From positions 276,314 to 340,313 of the forward strand of contig QXCR01000012.1 of NCBI GenBank assembly GCA_004380135.1: a stretch of 64,000 nucleotides of DNA, read 5' to 3'. Both the position numbers and the translations under genes were made by a program. This DNA comes from Stemphylium vesicarium. Its lineage: Eukaryota; Ascomycota; Dothideomycetes; Pleosporales; Pleosporaceae. Within the stretch, counting starts at the first letter, position 1. Each line of letters opens with the position of its first letter. Positions 55,295 through 64,000 of this stretch are shown one piece after another. The notes beneath the pieces were generated by a model. The model made no database searches. It was not told where the DNA came from and saw only the letters and a program-made list of their open reading frames with translations.

Positions 55295-56971
55295 ATGGCC
55301 GCCCGGCCTAGCCCGAGCAGCACGAGCCCCTCGAACCTGTCCAACAGCCCTTTTCCCCACGGTTCCCACAGCAGTTCCACGTCGTCGTCGCCGCCCAAGC
55401 CTTTTGCATCGCACAACACCATGACTGGCGACGCTTTCTCACCGCACATGTACGCTATGCCAGGCGCAATCGGAGAGCGCAGGCCTGTAGACAAGAGCTC
55501 CGGCAACAGTGCCCGTCACAGCATCCTTTTGCGCAAGTTGCCCAGCAGCAGCGACCGCGAATCGGTGCGCAACATACTGCTCTTCGCCAAAGACCTTATC
55601 GACTGCGAGCTTCTTCCTCAGCCCCGACACCCAGACGACAAGGGCTTCGCCTGCGCTGTCGCTCATTTCCAGACGTTCGAGGGCGCAAAAGAAGCTCGCG
55701 ATCTGTTGAACGGCAAGCGCAATGCCACCAACGACGCCATGCTAGTGGTAGAGTTGATGCATGAGGGGCCGCCCGGCGCAATTGGTTCGCGTCGCAACAC
55801 GGTCGACAGCACTCCCGCGCGACAAGCCTCGGTCGCAAGCACCATGTCTACCTCTACTACCAATGGCCGTCAGGCATCGCGATACAACGGCACCTTCCAA
55901 AACATGGAGAAGATGTCCCCACCGAACGGGACCCCAGGTCTTGGCAACGGAGAATTCCCGGTCAATAACCTCTTCTCGCCGACATCTCCCGTCAACGCGT
56001 CCTTTACGAGTCGTAATCTGGGCAAGTCGGTCATCAACGACGAGGCCGACGACGATGATAACCTGCTCAATGAGTCCATTGGATACGCCACAGGTGGCCC
56101 TCCCACCCAAGCAAGCATGCAGCGTCGTGCCACAAACCCAAACACGTCTACTATTCCTGTCCAGCGTTTTGGAAGCCTTTCCCTCAACACAAACGGTGTT
56201 AGTGGGGTCAAGTCTCCCCCGCTGCCAACCTACACTTCGCCCCGTTCAGGATCAAACATGCAGTCGCCAGGTCCCGCCATGTCTGCCATGTCACCACATA
56301 GCATCCCTTCTGCATTGAGCAGTGGTCCTAACACTAGTTACCAGCAGTACTCTCAGCATTTCGCGAGGCCTACATATCCACCAGTGAACCCGGCAGATCA
56401 GAACCCGCCATGCAACACCCTCTATGTGGGTAATCTTCCCATGGATACTTCCGAAGATGAGCTAAAGGCTGTCTTCTCAAAACAGCGCGGGTACAAGCGA
56501 CTCTGTTTCCGGACCAAGCAGAATGGCCCCATGTGCTTTGTTGAGTTTGAGGACACATCATTCGCTACAAAGGCTCTGAACGAGCTCTACGGATACATGC
56601 TCCACAACAGTGTGAAGGGCGGCATTCGCTTGAGCTTTTCCAAGAACCCCTTGGGGGTACGCAGTGGTCAGAACTCTGGCATGGGTCCGCAATCTGCTAT
56701 CGCCCCTACTACCCCTCTCTCGGGGTTTGGTAACAACGTCGCAGCTCCTCCTGGCTTCTCTACCGCTACTGGTCCACCACCGGGACTTTCGGCACCTCCC
56801 GGGCTATCCGCTTCAAGCCACACCAACGGCAGCTCTGGCTTTGGCATGTATGCCAATGGTGGCTTTGGTATGGGCCCCAACGACATGTCCGCCTCGATGC
56901 GTCAGCCCCTAGCATCCAGTGGTGCCGGCAACGGTTTCGGAGGCTACTCATCATACATGATGGGGCGTTAA
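55295..56971 (+). CDS. whi3: RNA-binding protein Whi3
   Basis: Binds mRNAs such as G1 cyclin transcripts and forms cytoplasmic condensates that set cell-cycle timing and polarity in fungi. Intronless, 558 residues. An N-terminal Ser/Pro-rich part leads to an RRM-like domain (about 72-155, HSILLRKLPSSSDRES to AMLVVELM). A long low-complexity Ser/Asn/Pro linker follows, then the canonical RRM (about 373-455, NTLYVGNLPMDTSEDELK, CFRTKQNGPMCFVEFED), which is nearly invariant in Whi3 orthologues. A Gly/Met/Pro tail ends in YSSYMMGR. The start MAARPSPSS is the first ATG of the frame. Confidence 0.9.
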   Translation: MAARPSPSSTSPSNLSNSPFPHGSHSSSTSSSPPKPFASHNTMTGDAFSPHMYAMPGAIGERRPVDKSSGNSARHSILLRKLPSSSDRESVRNILLFAKDLIDCELLPQPRHPDDKGFACAVAHFQTFEGAKEARDLLNGKRNATNDAMLVVELMHEGPPGAIGSRRNTVDSTPARQASVASTMSTSTTNGRQASRYNGTFQNMEKMSPPNGTPGLGNGEFPVNNLFSPTSPVNASFTSRNLGKSVINDEADDDDNLLNESIGYATGGPPTQASMQRRATNPNTSTIPVQRFGSLSLNTNGVSGVKSPPLPTYTSPRSGSNMQSPGPAMSAMSPHSIPSALSSGPNTSYQQYSQHFARPTYPPVNPADQNPPCNTLYVGNLPMDTSEDELKAVFSKQRGYKRLCFRTKQNGPMCFVEFEDTSFATKALNELYGYMLHNSVKGGIRLSFSKNPLGVRSGQNSGMGPQSAIAPTTPLSGFGNNVAAPPGFSTATGPPPGLSAPPGLSASSHTNGSSGFGMYANGGFGMGPNDMSASMRQPLASSGAGNGFGGYSSYMMGR

Positions 56972-58169
56972 AACCGCCGACAGAAATCAGCTATGCCATT
57001 ACGAGTGATGATAACGGAGTTGCGGGCGCATCCACCACTGAGCATTTGAAAGATCTGCTTCGTCTATTGTTGCCACTATTTTCAGTCATTTCAGTCATGG
57101 CGAGGTGTTGAGCGGTTTGGGTTGTATTTGGCTTCATTAAAGCAAGGGCATGGGTACTGGCGCGGAATCTCCTGTGCTATCATGCCCGTTGGACGTGGGC
57201 CTCTTTCCAGCATACAGCGATGATTCCCCCTTGTGCGTTTGCTTATTTGTTTCCTTGGAGTTTGGAGAAAGGTTCCATTTTTTATTATTCGCTTCCAAGC
57301 AATATGGCTTCTAGGGCTGCGCTTACCCAGATCACTTCTTCTTTCCTGCTGCCAGGAAGGCTGGACCGTATGGACACTACAATGTTCGTATTGTGGGCGT
57401 CTTCTTGGGTATTTGCACGTCTTCCTTTTACTTTCTTTCGCAGTGCATCTGTTATCGGGGTCATTGTCTGGCGCTACCTAGTTTTATTGTCCATGGAGAC
57501 GACATGGTTGATTGGCGAAACATGCAGGTGCGGGTTTCCTTGCATGGCGGGCTGTTGGGTTGGTTCACACATGTTTGGTTCCATTTTCAGGGGTTCATTT
57601 ACACGATAGATGCGCATGAGGCTCCATGCCGTGTTCGGGCTGGATGTTGTTCTGTCTTTACAGCGTATGGATTATTTGGCATTCGCGTTTCGCCCACGTC
57701 CCCCTCACAGCGGCTTCGGCTCTGTACGCAACGGCCTTTTTGATCTTAATACCCTCCCAAGCGCAAAAATGGCGTTAGTCAGACGAAATGTCCGGTGCAT
57801 TTATGAAAGTCCTTTCCATGAGCGATTCTGATGTCATTGCCCGTGGACGTGACTGTTGCGATGCTAATGTTGACAGCCTGCATTGGACAAGAATTGACTA
57901 TTCTTCTATTGCAGAATTGTGTCTTTTTATGCAAAACTGTCACTAGGTTTAATTATCGCGATGCCACGGTCCGAACGTGCAAAAGCCTTAGTGTGTGTGC
58001 CAAGCCGCTAGCCACCAGTCGCGCCTTCCTTAGAATTTCCTTCAAGCTACTCGTCTCTCTTCACTCAGCTGCATGCTACACCCCCACGCCTCCACCCGCC
58101 TCTTCCCTTCTTAATCCCTCTTGTGTTATATTTCCTTGCGCCAATGCGGTAGCACCTCTTAGATTCACC
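56972..58169. other. 1.2-kb region between Whi3 and Bot1 genes
   Basis: T-rich 3' flank of Whi3, then the Bot1 promoter. A 129-codon hydrophobic frame (57220-57609) comes from T-rich composition, not from a gene. Nothing else recognised. Confidence 0.4.
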
Positions 58170-59618
58170 ATGCCTCCACGGTTACAGCCTGCACAATTCC
58201 CAGCATCAGCTGCCCCAGCACAATTATTCTCGTGCCCAGCTGCGAGGCCACAGACGGTTTCGTTACCACTGCGGTCATCCCGGCAATTCTCACAAACGCC
58301 ATGTCCTCAAGTCACATTACGGCGGCGGAAATTTTATGAGTGGCTCAATGGGCCTGGTCGGCAGTTGAAGGAGCCCATACCTGACTCGACAAACTACCTC
58401 GGAGCCTACGACAAGTATGGCAACCTGGTACGAGCGGGTCCAGGATGGTCGAAAGATAGAGGTGCGAAGGCTGCGGCAACGACCAAGACGGAGAAGGCCA
58501 ATGTCGAATCTGAAGCACCAAAGCCTGCCGAAGATGCGACACCCTCAGCACACGAGAACCTCGAAGAGCTAGAGGCGGCAATACGGTCGGGCGATGCCGA
58601 GAACAAAGAGGCGAGCAAGGAAAGTGAGGAGCTGGACGACGGCAAGCTTCCGCCAGAAACGGCCGAAGACTTGCGACCGTTCCCTCTTAACCAGTACTTC
58701 CGCAGTCAGCCAGTCTTGAGTGAAGATCTGCGCGAGGCGATATACCGGAGAGTGAAGAAAGATGGCGCGACGGTAGCACTCGCTAGTGTTGAGTTTGGCG
58801 TAAGCAATGAGCGCGTTGGTGCCGTTGTACGGTTGAAGCAGATGGAGAAGGAATGGGTAGCCCAGGTATGTTCTCACCCTCCCACAGCCCTCAACACCTT
58901 CCCAACGACATGATGAGCTTCTTAAAAATCGATTAGTCTTTAAGACATCCACATGGTTACAAAACTTAAGTCATGCTCTTACTGAACGTCGTCATTCGAT
59001 CCGTTTTTCAAACTACAAGGCACTCGAAGGCATTCGCTAACGCAACGCGCGCAGGGAAACAAACTTGCACTACCCTACTCCAAAGCTGTTCTTTCCATGC
59101 TTCCTACAACGCCGTTCATTGATCCGTCGCTCCCGAAAAACAAGGGCAAGCGGCCGATTACCCATGAGCCTATCAATGATCTCATTGTACACCCCGCGAC
59201 ACGCCAGCAACTGTTTGTGCCGGTCGCCGAGTCCCGCCGCTTTACCCGTGCGGATGCTGGCAAGGCTTTTGACAACAACCTGCTGCCGGCTGACGCACGA
59301 ATTCCTCACCCAGAACTTGTGCAAGCCGAGCGCGAGCTTGAATCGGGCCTTTCTTTCGAGGAGCGAAGAAAGCTCGCTGAAGCGCGGTTCGAAAAGGAAC
59401 AAGAGCAGAAGAGAAGGGATGAGAGGAGGAAAGAAGAAGAGCTTCGGGCCATGAAGGTGGTGCCAAAGCGAAGGTGGGACTTTGTGATCCAGGACGTCAG
59501 TGTGGAAGCCGCTGGACGCGATGGAAGAGGAGCGGCGGCGGCTGGTTGGCGATATGGTGTACCGCATCAGGATCGCAAGAGAGGTATACCCAAGATTCCT
59601 ACGCGGGTGGAGGCGTAG
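58170..59618 (+). CDS. bot1: Mitochondrial ribosomal small-subunit protein Bot1/mS45
   Basis: Exons 58170-58865 and 59055-59618 encode 419 residues of the eukaryotic mitochondrial regulator family (S. pombe Bot1, yeast Mrps35/mS45), part of the mitoribosomal small subunit. The N-terminus is Arg/Ser/Gln-rich with few acids (LRSSRQFSQTP), a mitochondrial presequence. RRRKFYEWLNGPGRQLKEP, LRPFPLNQYFRSQPVLSEDL, ASVEFGVSNERVGAVVRLKQ and LPYSKAVLSMLPTTPF are family blocks, the third and fourth joined across the 189-base intron. A charged helix and KVVPKRRWDFVIQDV end the protein. The frame is open upstream to another ATG at 57831, but only this start gives a normal presequence. Confidence 0.87.
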
Positions 59619-59857
59619 GTCTACCCTAGTGTAATATTATGTGATCAAGGCACGCATCCACACGAGGATAGCAGGAGGGACGCAACCCAATGTTTCTACG
59701 CGGGTCGTGGCCTGGGCTTCCTTTATGTACATTATGCCGTATGATTTAAATTTACGTGTCCATGATAAGACGAATGCCTTTCCAAGACTACGCATACATG
59801 GGTATATGTGGCAGGTTGATTTCAAAGCTCCTTGCAATAGTGGCATGGCGCCTTGGT

Positions 59858-60434
59858 CTATCTGTACTGCATCTTCTGGCCACCGCGCTTCTCCATCTTG
59901 GCCTGCCTCTTGCTGGCCTGGGGCTGTGGCACACCTGCAGCGTCCTGGTAGCCGCCTCTCATGCCCGAGTACATGCCCCAGGCAGCGTAGGCGCTGTAAG
60001 CGGGGATGACGGCCCAAAGAAGCCAGGCGTAGTCGCCGACAATGGCACTCATAAGGATGCAGCCATAAGTCCAGTAGACGACATCCCACATGTACTCGGT
60101 CAGGCCCTTGGCATCGAGGTCCTCGCCAGCTCGCTTTACGGCACCATCTGGCGTGAGGGTGGGGCGAGACAGACGCTCAAAGTAGAGCTGGATGAGCAGC
60201 TGCGGGGCGGAGAGAAGCAGATAGAGGAGCAGCGACTTGCGGGAAAAAGAGGCGCGGAAGACGAGGGCTCGCAGAAGCCACCAGAGTCCATGGATGGCTA
60301 GGGTGGTATAGAGGGTCTGGTTGAGGCGCTTGATGTTGGAGGCGGCAAGCGTCTTGGTGGCTTTCTATGCAGGGTGTGAGCAGTTGTAGGCGGCGAACTG
60401 TGCGGATATAAAGACGCAGACGTACCTGTGCCAT
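59858..60434 (-). CDS. snd2: SRP-independent targeting protein Snd2 (TMEM208 family)
   Basis: ER membrane protein of the SND pathway that targets membrane proteins without the signal recognition particle. Exons 60426-60434 and 59858-60364 encode 171 residues. The first exon codes only Met-Ala-Gln; a 61-base intron with GTACGT and TAG ends follows, then KATKTLAASNIKRLNQTLY, the conserved family start. Helices lie near 20-37, 46-62 and a pair at 105-140 (WDVVYWTYGCILMSAIVGDYAW). The tail is basic (SKRQAKMEKRGGQKMQYR). Length and helix pattern match yeast Snd2/Env10. Convergent with Bot1 (240 bases apart) and divergent from Cdc27. Confidence 0.85.
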
Positions 60435-60859
60435 GATGACGGCGAGTGCTGGGTCACGGAAAGGACAAAGTGCGGAAACGTCAAAGAGGATTGTGGTGTG
60501 TACGGTCCGTGCGCCATAACAAGCGCGCGCAACCTCGATCGCGACCAAGGCGAACAACACACGTCGCGCATCACGCCGCCGTCCCTTCTTCCTACGCACT
60601 CGTCCCGTCCAGATCGACACATAGCGTTATTCGAGCTGCGCGCCCCCGGTGTTTACCAATTCACTTTGTCGAACACGTCGCCAGCATCCCCCCAGTCCAA
60701 CGGCCGGGGAAACACAATCGACCTTCACCACAACACGCCGCCCCCACGACTTAGCACCGAGCCCGCACCCTCGCCGAAACCCAAAACCGACCCTGATCTT
60801 CACACGATAACTTGGACTATGAGCTCCCCAGCCTAGGACCTCCGAGTCGTCACTAAAGC
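60435..60859. promoter_or_regulatory. Divergent promoter between Snd2 and Cdc27 genes
   Basis: 425 bases between two divergent start codons; holds both promoters and leaders. No TATA box stands out. Confidence 0.45.
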
Positions 60860-63239
60860 ATGTCACCCCCGCCAGGCGTCAATGCCCAGCTGCGCCAGCT
60901 CGTACACTACCACCTCGACAACGGCTTCGCTGAAAACGCCCTATTCCTCGCCGGCCGCCTGCAGGCCCTCGAACCCCGCAGTCCGGATGCCGCCCACCTG
61001 CTTGCGCTCTGCAATCTACGCCTGGGCAGGTACAAGGCCGCCTTTGACGATGCGCGGGCAAAGGGACTCCACACCCAGCATCTGGGCTGCGCATACGTCT
61101 TTGCCCAGGCCTGTCTCGCCCTCGGTCGCCATGAGCAGGGCGCCCAGGCGCTGGAGAAGACGCGCAGTCTGTGGGCGGGTCGCAACCACTGGAGTAGGCA
61201 GTCCATGTCCCCCTCGGCCCCGGTCCGCTAACAAAATCACCAGATAAGCACTCAGAGACGTCGCGACGACATGTGCCCGATGCCGCAGCCTGTTACTGTA
61301 TCCTGGGAAAACTATACGCTGCCCATGACGACACTCGCAAAGCCATCGACTACTTCGTCGAAGCGCTCAAGATCAATTCCTTCATGTGGGATGCCTTCAC
61401 CGGCCTCTGCGACATTGGTGCCGTCGTTCGCCCCCACAACATCTTCAAGGTAACACCCGATATGCTCCCTTTTACCCCACCGCCCGACATAGACCCTTTC
61501 AACACTTCCTCAAGGCAGGCCGGCGACAGTGGACTCAACATGGGGGGATCAAATTTACTTTCCAAGTTGAACGGCCGAACCACGCAGCAGAACTTGCATC
61601 ATGATTTCGAGACCCCAGTAGCGAACGGACAGAATATGCATGACGAACATGTTATGATGGCTGAGACTGGCGGCCCGGTCATGTCCCGCCCCATTACATC
61701 GAGAGTACGCACCAAGACGAACCCCGAGGGCGATCCAACAGACATTCCGCGACCTGTGTACCAGAACGGACATAAGAGGACTGTGTCTGGCCATTCTTTG
61801 CGAGAAGCTCAACGAGAAGCCCAAAATCAACATTCGCAGCCAATGGACCCCACCGCGGCGCCTCCGCGTCGTAGTGTCAGATTATTGAACTCCATTACTC
61901 AAATCCGACCAAACCCCAGGCAAGGAGGCGCACCAACCAAGGAGATGGAGTCAAAAGAACGGCGCGAGTTACGAAGAGCAAGAGCTGCAGCTCCGAAAGC
62001 GCGGTCAGGGACGGCGTCAACTGTAGGAAGGGTTGTTAGTGGCAACAGGAAACCGCACATGGATACCTCTGAGCCATCGAAGCCAGATAGTAGGCCTGCA
62101 AACGGCGCGGCAGCGCCTGTTGCACCACCCCCGAGAATGGCCCCTCCCTCCGACACATCTCGGGAGCGCGAAGTTTTGAACTGGTTGCTAGATTTGCTCC
62201 TCAGGATTGCTACAGGCTATCGGCATCTGAGTCGTTACGATGCGTCTAAGGCATTGGAAGCATTTACAGCCGTGCCTAAGGCCCAACGTGAGACGCCATG
62301 GGTTCTGGCACAGATTGGCAAAGCCCATTACGAGCGCACACATTACGCAGAGGCAGGAAACACATTCCGAAAGATCCGGGACATGGCACCCTCATCACTG
62401 GAGCACATGGAGGTATATTCGAATACGCTCTGGCAACTCAGAGACGAAGTAGCTCTGGGCCATCTTGCTCACACCCTTATGGACCAAGATCGACTTTCTC
62501 CGCAAGCCTGGTGTGCACTAGGTAATGCTAGTTCTCTGGACAGGCAGCACGACGACGCAGTAAAATGCTTCACTCGTGCTACTCAGCTGGACCCGAAGTT
62601 TGCCTACGCCTTCACCCTACAAGGACATGAGCACGTAGCAAATGAAGAGTTCGACAAGGCTATGGCAGCTTACCGCAATGCAATCAGCGCAGACAACAGA
62701 CATTACAACGGCTGGTACGGTCTGGGTAACGTCTACGAGCGTCTGGGCAAATACGAAGTGGCCGAGAAGCATTACCGGGCAGCGGCAGACATCAACCAAA
62801 ACAACGCCATGATTCTTGTTCGAATTGGTCTTGTAAGTCATACACACGCATCAAACCACTTCCCCTACTAATTCATCCCCAGGTTCTAGACCGCATGAAG
62901 AAGATCGAGCCGGCCCTAATGCAATTCGAAAACGCCATCCGAATCGACCCCCGCTCCGTCATGGCGCGTTTCCGCAAATCCCAAGTCCTGCTCAAACTAA
63001 ACGCCCCACAAGAAGCCCTCAAAGAGCTCCTCTACCTCAAAGACGCTGCGCCCGATGACCCGAATATCCATTTCCTCCTCGGAAGATGTTACAAGAAACT
63101 GCGCGACCGCTCCAACGCAATCCGCCACCTCACCATCGCCATGAATCTCGATCCCAAGAGCCACGGCGTCATCAAAGAAGTCATGGAGAGTATAGATCAA
63201 GAAGACGATGGCGGATGGAGCAGTGAGGACGATCATTGA
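60860..63239 (+). CDS. cdc27: Anaphase-promoting complex subunit APC3/Cdc27 (BimA)
   Basis: TPR scaffold of the APC/C ubiquitin ligase that binds co-activators and drives mitotic exit. Exons 60860-61193, 61244-62832 and 62883-63239 give 759 residues. N-terminal TPRs run to about residue 190 (LVHYHLDNGFAENALFLAGRL, ACYCILGKLYAAHDDTRKA), then a Ser/Pro/Arg-rich unstructured loop. A second TPR array starts near 360: LRIATGYRHLSRYDASKALEA, AWCALGNASSLDRQHDDAVK, NGWYGLGNVYERLGKYEVAE, NIHFLLGRCYKKLRDRSNAI. The end is acidic (QEDDGGWSSEDDH). Order and loop match Cdc27/BimA/Nuc2. All junctions keep frame. Confidence 0.92.
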
Positions 63240-63869
63240 TCCGGCTGAGTCCTTGGTTCTATTTCTATACCCTCCTTGACGAATGTGCTCCACACACACA
63301 CGGCCAAAGTCGTCACGCTTCTCACGCACAAAGAAAAGTAGCTAGTCCTGCTTCGTATATCCACATCAGCATCACACCACCCTTGACCTTTAGCGCATCC
63401 TCCCTCCCCCTCTCCATTGGTTTCAATGTATACCTCTTATACCCTGCATTACCGGTTATCAGCATTTGGCGGAGCGTGGGGTCATTGACATGAACAATTG
63501 AAACAATGCCGAGCAGTCAAACGGCTTATTTGGGCCGCTTAACGGGCTAGTCATCATCAAAACTTATGCATTTGGAATCGGCGTTGCTTTTGAGCTTTTT
63601 GCATTGAGCCGAGCCTGATTTGGGTGAGGTGTGCTTTTCTGTTCGAAACGAGCAACATGATTCACGCTCGCATCTTACATACCCCTGACTTTGAAACGAT
63701 TGAACTTTTTGGTGCGCGTTTCTTGCTTGCTTGAAGAAGGGGGAACAATGGAGGGGAACTATCATCATTCGACTTTCACATCCTCACTGAAGGTTGTGAG
63801 GTGAAAGTGCGTGCGGAAAAAGACAAGGCTTGTATACCAATACCAATAGCAATCCTAATGGCTCATTCA
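63240..63869. other. 3' flank of Cdc27
   Basis: 630 bases with the Cdc27 3' UTR and AT-richer spacer. No gene seen before the terminal inverted repeat. Confidence 0.4.
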
Positions 63870-64000
63870 AACAACGTCCATCCTTGTCCATTTCTTCTCC
63901 ATTGCACCCCAGACTTTCTGTATTTGTTCACATGCAGTGTAATCGACTACAAAAAGTCTGGGGTGCAATGGAGAAGAAATGGACAAGGATGGACGTTGTT
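63870..64000. repeat. Perfect inverted repeat, 48-bp arms, at the window edge
   Basis: Left arm 63870-63917 and right arm 63953-64000 are exact reverse complements, separated by a 35-base spacer. The right arm runs to the last base of the window, so the repeat may continue. It could be a genuine hairpin or cruciform, or a fold-back assembly artefact at a contig end. Confidence 0.95.

Noticed and set aside
57220..57609. 129-codon hydrophobic open frame after Whi3
   Set aside because: T-rich 3' UTR composition creates hydrophobic codons; an overlapping frame is open too.
57831..58169. Upstream ATG adding 113 residues to Bot1
   Set aside because: The added sequence is hydrophobic and Cys-rich, unlike the family. 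The ATG at 58170 begins a proper mitochondrial presequence.

Overview
This window is nuclear DNA from a filamentous ascomycete (Pezizomycotina). The genes are split by short introns, mostly 40-66 nt, with GTANGT-type donors and CTAAC/CTGAC branch sites. There are no operons, bacterial ribosome binding sites or CRISPR arrays. Fungus-specific families are present: a class II myosin of about 2,400 residues, a GPI-anchored CRH-type GH16 enzyme, a Grg1/Ccg-1 protein, a Whi3 homologue and Bot1. The protein flavour suggests Dothideomycetes, probably Pleosporales; that is inference from recall, not a search.

Layout. 0.5-1.4 kb: Rsr1/Bud1 GTPase. 3.5 kb: grg-1/ccg-1-like stress gene with a CRE-rich promoter. 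5.0-5.5 kb: MARVEL-like membrane protein. 6.8-7.8 kb: Ure2-type glutathione transferase. 8.5-9.5 kb: Yaf9. 9.9-10.2 kb: a 93-residue membrane/coiled-coil protein made of two small exons. 10.7-11.8 kb: Coq11-like Rossmann protein, convergent with RIO1 kinase (11.9-13.5 kb). 15.8-17.4 kb: CRH-type cell-wall transglycosylase. 17.9-21.5 kb: two lineage-type proteins. 23.1-25.3 kb: a four-helix membrane protein and an SLC1-type acyltransferase. 26.0-30.6 kb: SDR, transaldolase, Cu/Zn superoxide dismutase. 31.5-35.2 kb: Red1-like zinc-finger protein, divergent from the myosin II heavy chain (35.9-43.3 kb). 44.3-45.1 kb: secreted cysteine-rich protein. 46.5-50.1 kb: nitroreductase-like protein and MFS sugar porter. 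50.9-51.3 kb: small protein with a probable broken 5' part. 55.3-57.0 kb: Whi3. 58.2-63.2 kb: Bot1/mS45, Snd2, APC3/Cdc27. The last 131 bases form a large perfect inverted repeat.

Most genes are housekeeping and are not a functional cluster. Loose themes are polarity and cytokinesis (Rsr1, myosin II, Cdc27, Whi3), chromatin and RNA control (Yaf9, Red1, Whi3), redox and stress (GST, SOD1, nitroreductase, transaldolase, Grg1), mitochondria (Bot1, Coq11-like) and the cell surface. I saw no secondary-metabolite cluster, no transposon and no tRNA.

The observations most worth checking are: the T-rich slippery stop at the myosin C-terminus followed by 129 protein-like codons in the -1 frame; the terminal 48-bp inverted repeat; an 8-cysteine secreted protein with a Kex2-like site; very small exons in RSR1, YAF9, SOD1 and SND2; and an in-frame stop that splits a small gene near 51.4 kb. 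Exon limits were read by eye from splice consensus and frame continuity, so individual junctions can be off where noted.
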